From: Poecilobothrus nobilitatus
Taxonomy: Eukaryota > Arthropoda > Insecta > Diptera > Dolichopodidae
NCBI GenBank assembly: GCA_947095535.1
Contig: OX352772.1
Span: 255,155,439 to 255,219,438 of the forward strand
DNA length: 64,000 nt
Direction of reading: 5' to 3'
This document shows, piece by piece, positions 1-10,340 of this stretch. Within the stretch, counting starts at the first letter, position 1, and the number at the start of each line of letters is the position of its first letter. The position numbers were made by a program, and so were the translations under genes. The notes under the pieces were generated by a model. The model had not been told where the DNA came from. It searched no databases and was given only the letters and a program-made list of their open reading frames with translations.

Positions 1-1110
1 TCTCCGAGGCATCTAGACTTAGGAATATTCTATCGACAAACCCCATGGTCCCCAGTCTTCTTAAAAAACAAGGTTGGCAGCTGGGCTACCACAAGCGAGG
101 AGTCGTTGGAATTACTTTTAAAAATCCATTTTCCTGGGTGCACAAATAACAGCTCAGAGGTGGCTTGTGTTCATCATCCCCCTACTGTTTCAGAGGTGGT
201 GGTTACAGGAGACAAACTACAATAGGCTATAGATAGTTTCAAACCATTCAAGTCAAGCGGACCGGATTGAACTATACCCGCTGAGATCCAGCAAACTGCA
301 TCTACAACCCTGGTTTGTCTAAAACACATTTTCTGTGGTTGTCTTAATTTGGGGCTTATCCCGGATAAATGGAAACAGGTCAGAGTAGTGTTCATACCCA
401 AGGCCGGCAAAAGTAGTCACGTATATGAGAAGGACTTTCGGCCTATAAGACTGTCATCCTTCCTTCTAAAAACCTTGGAAAGATTGATCGACATCCATAT
501 CCGCTGTAACTTAGATAAAAGTCTGTTGTCAGCCTCTCAACATGTTTACTGTAAAGGGAAGTCAGTGGATACTGCACTTCACACTTTGACGAATCACATG
601 ACGATTGAAAGATCTTTAAATTGCAAAGAGTATACTCTTGCAGCTTTTATAGACATTGAGGGAGCGTTTAATAATGTCAATCAGGCAGCAATTGTAGACG
701 CACTCATAAGCCTAGGAGTTGAACCGGAGCTAAGAGCACTGATAGCTAATATGCTAAATAGCGGGGCCATCAGTGCCAACTTAGGCAACGCTTCAGCAAA
801 AAGGTTTGTGAAAAGAGGGACTCAGCAAGGAGGGGTGCTATCTCCCCTTCTTTGGAATATGGTGGTAAATAAACTGCTTAAAATCCTGGAATAGGCGGGC
901 TGCACAACAATTGCCTATGCGGACGATGTTGCTGACGTGATCATCGGCAAGTTCCCTGACAGTCTCAGGGACGTTTTGCCACTTGCACTAAACAATATCA
1001 CAACATGGGCTACGGACTGTGGACTGTCAGTGAATCCACAGAAAACCGAACTGGTCCTTTTTACAAGGAAATATACTAACTCCAGACAGGAAGCTAAACT
1101 GAAAGGCTAA
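1..1110 (+). pseudogene. Reverse transcriptase domain of LINE A
   Basis: The enzyme would copy the element RNA into DNA at the target site. From 174 to 348 the frame encodes the pre-RT region ending in an SGPD-type motif, with stops. The open stretch 349-894 carries the RT fingers: a VFIPKAGK motif, RPIRLSSF, the first catalytic box (AFIDIEGAFNNV) and the primer-grip side motif GTQQGGVLSPLLW. An in-frame TAG at 892-894 separates this from the catalytic AYADDV box at about 913-930, which is in the same frame. The frame then runs to TAA at 1108-1110, so an intact product cannot be made without readthrough. The stop looks like a simple nonsense mutation. A reading frame on the minus strand at 174-410 is a shadow. 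Confidence 0.85.
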
Positions 1111-1194
1111 CTGGGGAAAGAAGGCCTCAATAGCGCTCTACTCGTGTAAAAAAACATTGGTAGGAAATACACATCCGTAGTAAGACCCATTCTT

Positions 1195-1752
1195 ATGTAC
1201 GGGGTTCTAGTATGGTGGAAGGCAGTCGATAAAAAGGTCAACCGCAAGGCAATCGCTAGGGTCCAAAGAAATGCCACACTATGTATTACTGGCTCTTTAA
1301 TAACAACCCCTTCTAACAAATTTGCAGCCGAAAACACAGCTGTGAGATTAAAAGCTACATCCCAGTGGATCAATTCACGAGAAGGTCACTCGGATATCAT
1401 AAACCAATACAAGTCTACTCCCGCCTTGGTGGACTACACGTCCCTAACTTACTTCTTCGGGAAATCTCATGTGACGAGCATCCCAAGCCGTGATAGTTGG
1501 AACTCGAGCACATTGATGAGCTTCGAAGGACTACAATTTTACACTGATGGTTCAAAAATGAACAGCAGTGTAAGATGCGGGGTCTTGTCAGATAATCTGA
1601 ATATCAGTCATAATTTCCGATTACCAGACCATTGTAGTGTCTTCCCAGCGGAAATTATGGCAATTCAAGAAGCCTTGATTCTACTGAATAGAAGCGTTTT
1701 GACTGTGAAGCAAGTACGTTTTCTGGCAGACAGTCAGGCTGCGTTAATATAA
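1195..1752 (+). pseudogene. LINE A linker and N-terminal half of RNase H
   Basis: Same frame as the upstream RT. The first ~110 residues are the thumb/linker seen in this type of LINE, starting with a YGVLVWW motif. The last ~70 residues start an RNase H domain: FYTDGSK with the first catalytic Asp, then VFPAEIMAIQEAL with the Glu, then LADSQAAL with the second Asp. The frame stops at 1750-1752 right after the third acidic motif. The rest of RNase H, about 60 residues usually ending in a WVPGH-like motif, is missing. This points to an internal deletion joining directly to the C-terminal piece at 1758. Confidence 0.8.
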
Positions 1753-1757
1753 CGGAT

Positions 1758-2129
1758 ATGGTAAATTACAAATGGTCAAACTTGACCTCGTGCAATACCA
1801 CAAGATTGATATGGTCCAAAACCGATATAAGACGATCCAATGATCTGCTTTTTGTCAAAAGGGCTGACATTGGAATGACAATGGGTATAATCACCGGTCG
1901 CTGTCTAATAGGGAAGCATGCCAGAAGACTTGGCTTATCCGCAAACGACTATTGTAGAGCCTGCAAGGATGAAGAAGAGGAGGAAAATACTCTCGATCTC
2001 CTTTGCACATGCCCGGCCTTGTCGGTAAGAGGGAATACCCATTTGGGGAAATATCTCTTCGACAGCCTTAGCGAACTAGCAGGTAAAAATGTGAAGAGTA
2101 TTCTTCGCTTTGCAAAGAGCTCAAATTAG
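1758..2129 (+). pseudogene. LINE A C-terminal tail with degenerate Cys-His cluster
   Basis: This 123-residue piece lies in a different frame from the RNase H half. It begins in the region after RNase H. Residues 60-95 carry the end motif typical of I/LOA-like ORF2 proteins: a CRAC pair, then usually an HxxxxC pair. Here the expected His position reads Leu (LDLLCTCPAL), so the zinc cluster is probably dead. It ends at the stop at 2127-2129, followed by the 3' UTR. The family link is from established LINE architecture; loss of the His is read directly. Confidence 0.7.
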
Positions 2130-2225
2130 CTTTAACGAGTGGGATAGAAAAGCTTCTATGTGGTAATGGACCAAATACGGTCTAAGTGTGATTTTTTGGC
2201 AGCCAACTTAACCTAACCTAACCTT

Positions 2226-2488
2226 GATATTTCAAACGAAATAAATTCTTACTTATCATCATATCATAATATTTAATGTGTAAATGATAAACATTTAAAA
2301 CCCTTTTACTCAAATATTTACCAACCGACTTTCATTTTTTTTTGTTTTAAATGATGAATATGCAGTACAGCCATCTTACATATCAGTTAAATTAATTAAA
2401 TTATATTAACGCAGACAACAAAAGCTAATAATTTTTATTTCATAAAGCCAATAAAATACTCCGGGCAAAGCCGAGTACTCTGCTATAG
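2226..2488 (+). repeat. AT-rich spacer ending in a Helitron-like 3' terminus
   Basis: Mostly AT-rich sequence with no coding signal. At 2457-2477 there is a GC-rich hairpin (TACTCCGG, loop GCAAAG, CCGAGTA) followed by TCTGCTATAG. This resembles the classic insect Helitron 3' end, where a hairpin of the GGGCGAAGCCG type is followed by a short tail ending in CTRR. The upstream start of the element cannot be set. Confidence 0.45.
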
Positions 2489-2785
2489 TCTAATACATAA
2501 AGGAAAAATTCTGTTTGTTTATTTGTGCCCTTTTCACGTAAAAACCACTAGTCCAATTGCAACCAAATTTTGCAGGTACATTTCTACGACCCCGGAAGGA
2601 GTTATATGTTATATCGCGTTTTGGTTCATTAACACATTGCATCAAAGAGCCATTAAAGCTGTTTGGTTTTTTTGTTGTTTTGGCTAAACCGATTGAGTTG
2701 AAAATTTGTACAAATGTTCTTCTTTTCGGATTGAAATTTTTCAAAATGTGCTCAGATGGATAATTGATAAAAACTTGAAGTGTCA
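2489..2785 (+). mobile_element. Helitron-like 5' end fragment
   Basis: Starts with TC at 2489 and reads TCTAATACATAAAGG followed by a GTTTGTTTATTTGTGCCC stretch, a layout typical of insect Helitron 5' ends. The same sequence occurs in reverse complement at 19400-19723 and in the three other R copies, where it adjoins a tandem array. This copy is short and runs into the inverted arm that starts near 2737. No Rep or helicase coding is present. Confidence 0.5.
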
Positions 2786-3085
2786 TTACTTTATTACATG
2801 ATTACGAAAAAAAAAGTATTACATTATGGTCTTTTATAATTCAAATGCGATTTTATGTTTCGGTATTAACGAATAAATTGTAGAAACTAACTTCGTCCTA
2901 ATAGTATTACTAATTCCTTTAAAGATTTTATGTGAACGAATTGTTCCTAATTCATCGCTCTGTTATTCGTTTTGCTAAAAAAAATGAATTAAATGTAATT
3001 AAATGTAAAAAAAATTAAAATATTAACTATCAGCATCTGCAAAAGCATAGTAATAATTTAACTATATTAATTAAATCATATTAAC
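2737..3085. repeat. Left arm of long imperfect inverted repeat
   Basis: Matches the reverse complement of 9540-9900 along its length with scattered differences. Shared landmarks include TTCAAAATGTGCT, CGGTATTAACGAATA and TTAACTATATTAATTAAAT. The two arms enclose about 6.5 kb that holds a LINE, a Helentron-like element and an env remnant. Confidence 0.75.
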
Positions 3086-3340
3086 GCAAAATGTTGTTTT
3101 CAAATTGAAAATATGTTAAGTAGAACATGATATATACAAATTTAAAAACAGGGCTTTTCAAAGTTTGAGGGGCTGTAGCTCCGAAATGGAGTGCACTACA
3201 TAAAAGCATTGTTCTACAACTCTTTTTTTATGAGACCTACCCATTGTTAACATTTGTTTTCTCTATATTTAACGATGTAGAAGTTTTGTAAACAGACGGA
3301 TAGACGAACGGACGGACTGAGTGAATTAAAAGCCATATTT
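3086..3340 (+). repeat. Dispersed non-coding repeat (family 'T')
   Basis: Contains a run with GGGGCTGTAGCTCCGAAATGG, CTACATAAAAG, GAGACCTACCCATTGTTAAC and an AAACAGACGGA purine-rich end. Diverged copies sit at 10100-10255 (reverse complement) and inside each R unit (for example 22010-22240). This looks like a non-autonomous repeat family; no ORF. Confidence 0.6.
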
Positions 3341-3705
3341 TTTCAAAATTTTTTTGAAAGTTTGCTGAAAATAAAACAATGTTTATTATGGTTAATTGTT
3401 AGTATTCAAATTTATGTTAGATTTGTAATTTTTTTTTTTTGTTTATTTGTCCTTTTCACATACAATTTCTTTATAATCTTAGTTTATTTTATTTTTTACA
3501 TAGTTTAGTTTCATTTAAAACTTTTGTTATGTGATATGTTATATTTTTGATTTTTTGTTTAATTTTGATTTTTGTTTTAAATAAATGTTTGTTTAGGAAA
3601 AGAGACTAGCAAAAACCTCAGTAGTATTTTATAAAACTAAGATACTAATACTTAGAACTAATTAATGAAAAACTACTAGTTTCTTACAAGAAAATTACAG
3701 TTTTT
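3341..3705. other. AT-rich spacer, no gene seen
   Basis: Low-complexity T-rich and A-rich DNA. I see no coding potential, terminal repeats or RNA gene. Confidence 0.6.
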
Positions 3706-3706
3706 G

Positions 3707-3735
3707 TTTATTTATTTATTTATTTATTTATTTTA
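3707..3735. repeat. (TTTA)n tail of LINE B
   Basis: About seven TTTA repeats; on the minus strand this is the AAAT-type 3' tail that closes LINE B. Confidence 0.75.
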
Positions 3736-4044
3736 ACTTTAAATTTCTCATTATCGGATTTTTAGAATACATAAGCTTTTCTTTAAATTTGTTATTTGCA
3801 ATAGTGATTTTAGTACCAATTAATTGTATTTCTGCTATCAAGTGAAGTTTCTGCGTTGAAAAAAAAAGAATAATTTAGCATTAATTTTAATAGTTTGTTT
3901 TGGAAAACTTGCAATTTCTTTATGTGAGTATTTGCACTGTCACATCACAGGTGCGGCATAAAGTAGTATAGGTTAAAAGATGGATTTAATAATCAGAAAT
4001 TTATTATGTTTAGATAGTTTCGAATTCCTATTGATGGGAGGGTA

Positions 4045-5060
4045 TCAAATCAGAATTGGTTTTTTTATTTTATCTAATGTATTTGAGAAATTGTTTTTGA
4101 AAGTTAATCTAACATCAAAAGTGACGCCTAAATATTTAACCTTATTTGTCCAAGAGATTTGCTTTGAATTTAAAATTAATTTATTTCTTGGAGTGAAACA
4201 TTTTTTCCATTTTTTTGTAAAGTAAATGGATTGTTTTTTTTGATTATTAATAAGTATTTTCCATTTTTGAAAATATTTGAAAAGGGTATTTAGAGCCTGT
4301 TGGAATTTAAACTCAATTATTTCTGAGCAGATATTTGATGTATGCACACATGTATCGTCAACAAAAATGGAAAGATTATTGTTTGAAATTTCGGGCAAAT
4401 CTGAAGTGTATATATTGTATACAGAGCCCTAAAACAGAGCCTTGAGGAACTCCTGCAGGAACATAAAGTGATTCTGAATAGGTGTTACCAATGTAAACTA
4501 TGTATTTACGGTTAGTTAGGAAACTTATTAAAATTTTTATTATGTACACAGCAAAATTTAGTTTTATTAATTTATGTATTAAATCATCGTGCCAGACGGT
4601 AGCAAATTTATGTCTAGAACTACCATACCGACAGATTTCCCTTGATTTATATTTGTTTTGATAAAATTTTTAACTCTGGTTATCGCATGTGCAGTTTTGG
4701 AGATGATCGAAATCCAAATAGTACATTTGGAAAAATTTGTTTTTTGTTTTAGAATTTTACCATTCGCATTTTTAGTACTTTTTCTAGTATTTTGCATAAA
4801 TTACTGAGAATACTAATGTATGTAGCTGTCAGGGAAACGTATGTAGCTGTTCAGGCTTATTTGATTTAAAAATGGCAATAATTTTGTTTTCTTTCCAACA
4901 AGATGGGAATTAACCTAACTTTAAGCAGGCATTGTATATAAAATTTAAATGAGTAATGGCAGGTTTTGAAAATTTTTTAATACAAAGATTTGAGATTTTA
5001 TCAATCCCTGAACCTGTTATAATTTTTAAATTATGTATTATATCAAGTAATTCGGTTTTA
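4045..5060 (-). pseudogene. LINE B reverse transcriptase remnant
   Basis: Several RT motifs follow in order on the minus strand: GSGIDKISNLCIK (~5030-4990), a broken first catalytic box with VGMVVLDI (~4620), VPAGVPQGSVLG (~4470-4435), the catalytic box reading FVDDTCV (~4375-4345, where YADD/FADD is usual), and KYLGVTF (~4120). At least two frameshifts separate these, one right after the PQGSVLG motif. The 117-residue open piece at 4398-4045 is the best-preserved part. Confidence 0.75.
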
Positions 5061-5599
5061 TGTGGATTATTAAAATTATATTACAAGCTTTCAAAAACTT
5101 GGATAGAATTTTTAACTTCCAAAGAAGTTTTTTCATTACTCATATTTTTTGTGCTAGTATCCTTTATGTAAAACGCTTTTTCTAATGCATTTGCTTTACC
5201 ACTCGTATTTATGAAGTGTCTGCCATTTCATGTTAAGGTAAAGAAATAGTCTGATATTTGTTATTTAAGAGCTTTGAAATTTTGAAAAATGTTTTTAATC
5301 CTTTATCTAGAGATTTTATCTTTTTGCTCCACATTTCGTTTCTAAACGCCTTTATTTTGTATGCTAAAATATAATTTAAATGAATAATTTGAGCTTTATA
5401 GATCGAAAATCTGTTTGATAATCATTTTCTTCGAGCGCTGTTTCTAATCTTAATTATATCTATAATTTCTTTTGAAAATTTATGATTATATTTTTATTTG
5501 ACTACTTCTATTCTTCTAATGTTATTTATAAAATCTGATATCAAATTGTGTACTTGGTAAGGGTAGGTAACAGAATCTAACTTTAAGTTTGTGCCGCTA

Positions 5600-6350
5600 A
5601 CTTTGTAGTTTAAATATTTTTGGAAGATTTTCCATTTTGCATTTTTAATGTCTAAGTAGCATTTATTTAGTTTTGAAAAAGTTTTATTAAGTGATATTAG
5701 AACAACAGAAGAGAGATTATTGATTACTATTGGGTCAGAGCACAGGCCTCTAGAGTTTGTTATATAGAAATTTATAATTGAATGTTTCGTATTGACATTT
5801 TGAGGAACGTAAGTGGTATCAGTAGGATAAAAGTATGAAAAGTCCCAAAGAGGTTGAGTTTCAGTAGGGAATTACAAAATTTATTAGCTCTTGATCAGCC
5901 CCATTTTCTATAACGTGCTTTGAAGTCACCATCAACCAAGAAATTTTAATTAGTTTAAGAGAATTTGATCAGGTCATTTTTGAACATTTTGTTTATGTGT
6001 AATTTTTTATCTTTAGAATGACAGGGGTTTGATAGCCAAGTTGTAATATTGCCCGAAAAATAAACACAAAATATTTTGATTGTTGTATTATCGTTTGAAA
6101 ATACTTCTATTCCTACGTTTTCTATTATATGTGTATTTATATTACCTATTGGAAAGTCCTTGATTGTTTTTTTAACAACAACCGCTACACCCCATCAGTT
6201 TTATTTTTCCTATCATTTGTACATATTACATAAAGAATGTGTCATTTTTATTACATTAGAATGTGTCATTCTTATAATAGTTTTTAGCCAAGTTTCACTG
6301 ATCAATGCAAATCCATGTTATTATTTATTAAAAAATTAAATGTTTCAGAA
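5600..6350 (-). pseudogene. LINE B endonuclease remnant
   Basis: The clearest landmark is at 5898-5930, where the minus strand encodes GDFKARYRKWG. This corresponds to the GDFNAKH..WG motif of APE-type LINE endonucleases, which nick the target DNA. The Asn of the catalytic motif reads Lys here, so the site is probably inactive. Around it the frame is broken by several stops. Boundaries are approximate. Confidence 0.55.
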
Positions 6351-6715
6351 TATTTGTTTTAAAAAGTTCTTGCATTACAAGTTATTATTTTTAATTGATT
6401 TACATTATTTGTCATTTTGATTACATACATATTTAATACATACAGAACTACCGTAACTACCGTTACATATATACAGAACTACCGTAACTACTTGAAATTG
6501 TTGTTGTTTCTTTACACAATTATCCAGTTTTAGTATCATTTCTGAGAGCAAAGAATTTAGCTCTGTTAGTTACAATAGACTATTTTCATTATGGTTAGAA
6601 AAATTGTTGTTAGTATTTGAAATATTTTTATGATTATAATTAGTGTTAGTAGTTGAGTTAGTACGTACATTATCATTGAATAACCTGTTATTACTCCAAA
6701 ATTCAGAAAACTGCA

Positions 6716-7065
6716 TTATAGTATTGCTATATTGTTACTCTTTAGCTGCGGGAAATATTCATTGTTAACGTTAAAAGCTTTTTGACAGAATATAACTTTC
6801 GATTGATAAGTGTTTTTTCTAATTGTTCGCTGCATAAGAGAAACATAAAATGATCTACATGGGCATTCTGAATATATAGAGCAATGTTCCATTGCAGTTA
6901 GTACATTTTTTAACATTTTTATCTTTTTCTGTACATTCATCAGTAAGATGAGCTTCTGAACAGTAAGCACAAGAAGCTTTTACATTGCAGTGTTTTGAAC
7001 CATGGTCAAATAGCTAACAATTGTAACATTGTGTGAATTTATTGTTTGACTTTTTTTTGTATTCC
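6716..7065 (-). pseudogene. LINE B ORF1, Gag-like zinc-knuckle protein remnant
   Basis: Conceptual minus-strand translation from about 7060 shows consecutive Cys-rich knuckles: CYNC with FDHGSKHC, CAYCSEAHLTDEC, and CTNC. This is the triple-knuckle arrangement of insect Jockey-type ORF1 proteins, which bind element RNA. A stop lies inside the first knuckle, and frames change around 6900, so the longest open piece (6970-6716) is partly out of frame. The N-terminal part of ORF1 was not found upstream. Confidence 0.65.
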
Positions 7066-7224
7066 CATCTGACTCTCCCATCTGAAATATATAAATAAAA
7101 AAAACACGTTTAAATTAACGTCTTCATTTAATTATATCTTTACATAAACTGAAAACATTTCTTTTGTTCAATAATTAGTTTGTTTTAACAATTTTTAAAA
7201 TTTGTACCTGTACCTACTTGAATA

Positions 7225-8386
7225 TTTTTATACCCTACACATTAAGTATAGGGTATATTAACTTTGGTATGGTGTTTGTAACCACCAAAAGGAAGCGAGT
7301 TAGGTATAGACATGTATATATATTCTGAATCAGGATCACCGCCGGAGTCGATTTAGCGATGTCCGTCCGTCCGTCCGTCCGTCCGTACGCACGATAACTC
7401 AAAAAATAATGATGCTATCTTGATGAAATTTATACTGTAGGTTAACAATGACTAAGGCAAGGCGGGGATTGTAAATGGGCGAAATTGCACCATGCGTTCG
7501 AGTACCTCCCATACAACTTCCAAAACCTAATACGCATATTTTCGAAATTAATAAAGATAGAAACTTAAAATTTTGTACGAGGGTGTGTTTTTCTGAATCC
7601 CTGATATCCCCAAAATTTGAGATGAAGTGGAGTAGTTGTTCGGGTACCTCCCATACAACTCCCAAAACCGAACATGCATATCTTCGAAATTAATAAAGAT
7701 AGGAACTTAAAATTTGATACAAGGGTGCTGTTTCCTAAATCCCTGATTTGTCTAAAATTTAAAAGGAATTGGAGTGGTCGTTCGGGTACCTCCCATACAA
7801 CTCGCAAAACCGAACAAGCATATCTTCGAAATTAATAAAGACAGAAACTTCAAATTTGGTACTAGGGTGTTGTTTCCTGGATCCCTGATTTGTCCAAAAT
7901 TTGAGATGAATTGGAGGAGCTGTTCGGGTACCTCTCATACAACTCCCAAAACCGAACATGCATATCTTCGAAATTAATAAAGACAGAAACTTCAAATTTG
8001 GTACAAGGGTGTTGTTTCCTGAATCCCTGATTTGTCCAAAATTTAAGATGAATTAGAATGGTTGTTCGGGTATCTGCCACACAACTCCTAAGACCAAACA
8101 AGCATATCTTCGAAATTAATAAATATATAAACTTGAAATTTGATATAAGAATGTTCTACCCTGTTGATGTCTCTAAAATTTGAGATGAATAGGGGTGGTG
8201 GTCCGCTTGCCTTCACACACTTCCCAAGACCTAACAATCATATTTTCGAATTTAATAATTTATTTTTTTTAGCTTGTATTAAATACCTAACTAAAATAAC
8301 TTTTGCATTTTTAATTTAATTTGAATTTTTTAGGTGTAGGGTATAAATAAGTCGGTTGCATCGACTTAGTGTTATTTTTACTTGTT
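7225..8386 (+). mobile_element. Helentron/DINE-1-like non-autonomous element (HINE)
   Basis: The left end carries TATACCCTACAC (7229-7240), the exact reverse complement of GTGTAGGGTATA near the right end (8334-8345). The left end can also fold on itself (ATACCCT 7230-7236 with AGGGTAT 7250-7256). A (CCGT)n run follows at about 7363-7386, then a central array of ~142 bp repeats. A terminal hairpin closes it (TAAGTCG 8348-8354 with CGACTTA 8362-8368), then GTGTTATTTTTACTTGTT. Sub-terminal inverted repeats, central tandem repeats and a 3' hairpin are the described features of Helentron-associated elements in flies. No protein is encoded. Confidence 0.65.
7440..8250 (+). repeat. Central tandem repeat array, ~142 bp period, about 5.5 units
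   Basis: The landmark GTACCTCCCATACAACT recurs near 7502, 7645, 7786, 7928 and (diverged) 8070, with a last worn unit near 8205. Spacing is 142-143 bp. Open frames across the array repeat the same peptide and are not genes. Confidence 0.85.
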
Positions 8387-8394
8387 ATAATAAT

Positions 8395-8726
8395 ATTGTC
8401 GTATCAGCAATATCAATATTTTCATAAAAATCAGAAAAAGGTTTAATGGAACATATTGAATTATCAGCAATATCTTTCATTTAATTATTCAATACATATG
8501 TTTCTAAATGAATAAATGAAAAGTAACCTTTATGTTTCGAAATCGCTTATCATTTAAAGAAATGCTCAAGCACGGTTTTACATTGTTGTTTTGTTTATTT
8601 AAAAATTTGAATTTAACAGTTTAATTACATTTGATAACATTTCTTCATATTTTTCATTTTTGATTACTATATATGTTATTTGGAGGTTCTTATTTTTTAT
8701 TTGAAGATGAACAGTTATACATAACT
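8395..8726 (-). mobile_element. LTR of an errantivirus-like element
   Basis: On the minus strand it starts AGTTATGTATAACTG and ends GCTGATACGACAA. It is preceded (plus strand 8727-8745) by a purine-rich tract, CTCAGGAGGGAG on the minus strand, like a retroviral polypurine tract. The same ~320 bp sequence occurs without an internal region in each R unit. It lies directly downstream of the env remnant, as a 3' LTR should. The TG..CA and AGTTA boundaries are both possible to within a few bases. Confidence 0.6.
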
Positions 8727-8795
8727 TCTCCCTCCTGAGATTGGAAATTCTCCTGAATTTCATTTTTCAAATTAGCAACATTAGCAATTTTATTT

Positions 8796-9359
8796 TTAAA
8801 TACTTTTAAACCTTATAACCAAAATTATGCTTATTATTAGAAAAACAAAAATTGTTATATTAATACCATATGATACAATTTTATGATATTTTAACTCTTT
8901 GATCTCTTCTAAATTTTTTACATGATCTGTTGCTATATTTTCAAAAGTAAGTACTTCTACAATTTTTAGATGATCTAGGATCTCTTCCCTATCATCATTA
9001 TCCATCGTGCCAAAGAGCATATTTTGTGCTTTACCTACAGCATTTATTAAACCTCGTTTTCGTCTATTACCACTTGGTATTATAGATTTGATTTTTGTCC
9101 TAATATGTTTTATTTCAGAATTTATCAAATTTGTATCTGATGAATTTAATTCGTTTAGATTATTTTCAATTTGTAAGAAGAGGTCATTAAGTTCCCTGGG
9201 ATCAATAATATGAAATATTATTGTTGTTTCGTTAGTAATTTATACCGCTTTTATTTTAGTTTGAATATAGCCTACCTCTTCGGATATTTGATTTAATTGT
9301 AATAAACTACATATTCCTGGTAACCATGCCATACATATTATTAAGGCAAACACAAAAAT
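8796..9359 (-). pseudogene. env: env remnant of an errantivirus-like retroelement (insect Env/baculovirus F type)
   Basis: The frame begins directly after a TTTACAG splice acceptor (9362-9360), as expected for env made from a spliced mRNA. It opens with a hydrophobic signal-like segment, then the N-terminal subunit. A furin-type site RRKR (9065-9054) is followed by a GLINAVG fusion-peptide-like start, a short helical stretch, one membrane segment (~20 hydrophobic residues near the end) and a short tail. A single in-frame TAA sits at 9242-9240. The part after the cleavage site is only ~90 residues, far shorter than usual, so most of the second subunit ectodomain is deleted. It cannot make a functional envelope as it stands. 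The family call rests on the cleavage and fusion motif plus the 3' LTR context. Confidence 0.65.
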
Positions 9360-9539
9360 CTGTAAATTTAAATTGAAAAATTATATTTAGAAACAAATTT
9401 TTTAATTAATTTTAATTTATCAAACAAAACTAAATTACTTAAATTTCAACGTTACTCTATTTATTAGTACCGCTATCTGTTAATATAGTTTCCTATAATA
9501 AATCAGTATCCTGTTTTGTAAAATAAAATTCCTTTAAAA

Positions 9540-9900
9540 TTATTAACTTTTGTTTCTGCGTTAATATAATTTAATTAATATAGTTAACTTATTACTATGC
9601 ATTTACAGATGCTGGTAGTTTATATTCTATTTTTTATTAGATTTAGTTAAATTGAATAAACAGAGTGAAGAATTAAAGACAATTCGTCTACAAAAAACCT
9701 TTAAAGAAATATCAATAATCTATTGAGTACACAATTACTTTGCAGTGAATTTTCACAATATATTCGTTAATACCGAGACATAAAATCGCATTTCAATTAT
9801 GACCATAATGTAGTACATTTTTTTTCGTAAGTAATGCCTCTTCATGTTTTTGTGAATTATCCTTCTAAGCACATTTTGAAAAATTTGCTATTAGGTTCGC
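9540..9900. repeat. Right arm of long imperfect inverted repeat
   Basis: Reverse complement of 2737-3085. The sequence just beyond it, 9942-10110, repeats about 9760-9930 in direct orientation (both contain TATTCGTTAATACCGA, GACCATAATGTA and TTCGCTCTGTCC), so the outer end of this arm is tandemly duplicated. Confidence 0.75.
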
Positions 9901-9904
9901 TCTG

Positions 9905-10255
9905 TCCTTCCGTCTGTTTACAAAACTTATATATTCGTTAATATTCGTTAATACCGAAACATAAAATCGTATTTAAATTATAAAAGACCATAATGTAATC
10001 AATTTTTTTTGTAAGTAGTGTCACTTCATGTTTTGGTGAATTATCGTTTTAAGCACATTTTGAATAATTTGTTATTAAGTTCGCTCTGTCCCTCCGTCTG
10101 TTAAAACTTATATACTGTTTAATAAAGGGCAATGAAATATTAACTATGCATAGGTCTCTTAAAAGAGTAATGTTGTAGAACAACTTTTTTATGTACCCCC
10201 ACCGTTGGAGATCCTACAGCAACGGCAGCTCTTCAAATTTTGAAAAAACTTCTTT
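9905..10255. repeat. Tandem duplicate of the right arm and reverse-complement copy of repeat T
   Basis: The first ~200 bp duplicate the outer part of the right arm. The remainder (about 10100-10255) is a reverse-complement match to 3160-3310, with GTAGAACAAC and GAGCTGCCGTT-like landmarks. No gene. Confidence 0.6.
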
Positions 10256-10340
10256 TTAAATCCGTACATTTCAGATTCTATTTAACATATTTTCAATATA
10301 AAAAATACATGATTGATTTTTACCTTTATAAATCAACCAG

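Larger units (their letters stand above)
1..2225 (+). mobile_element. LINE A, I/LOA/R1-like non-LTR retrotransposon, 5'-truncated by the window and degenerate
   Basis: One plus-strand reading frame can be followed from the window start through RT fingers, the YADD box, an RNase H start and a C-terminal Cys cluster, so this is one LINE ORF2. It is broken by at least three stops and a deletion near 1750. After the last stop (2127-2129) there is a ~90 bp 3' UTR. The element appears to end in an AACCT-rich tail at about 2208-2223 (AACCTAACCTAACC), after which the sequence changes to AT-rich host-like DNA. The presence of RNase H places it among the I, LOA or R1-type clades; the exact clade is not certain. 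Confidence 0.85.
3706..7090 (-). mobile_element. LINE B, Jockey-like non-LTR retrotransposon, degenerate
   Basis: Read on the minus strand from about 7090 to 3706. The order is ORF1 with zinc knuckles (~7060-6720), endonuclease remnant (~6350-5600), RT (~5060-4045), 3' UTR and an (AAAT)n tail at 3707-3735. Many stops and frameshifts break every domain. A piece of the same family (matching about 4930-5290) is present in each R unit, so it was active or mobile more than once in this locus. The Jockey assignment rests on the three-knuckle ORF1 and the EN-RT order. Confidence 0.8.

Noticed and set aside
7399..8101. Several overlapping small frames on both strands
   Set aside because: They repeat the same peptide because they lie in the 142 bp tandem array; no independent coding signal.
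7440..8250. CRISPR-like array
   Set aside because: Units are ~142 bp and contiguous, without unique spacers, and the context is eukaryotic.
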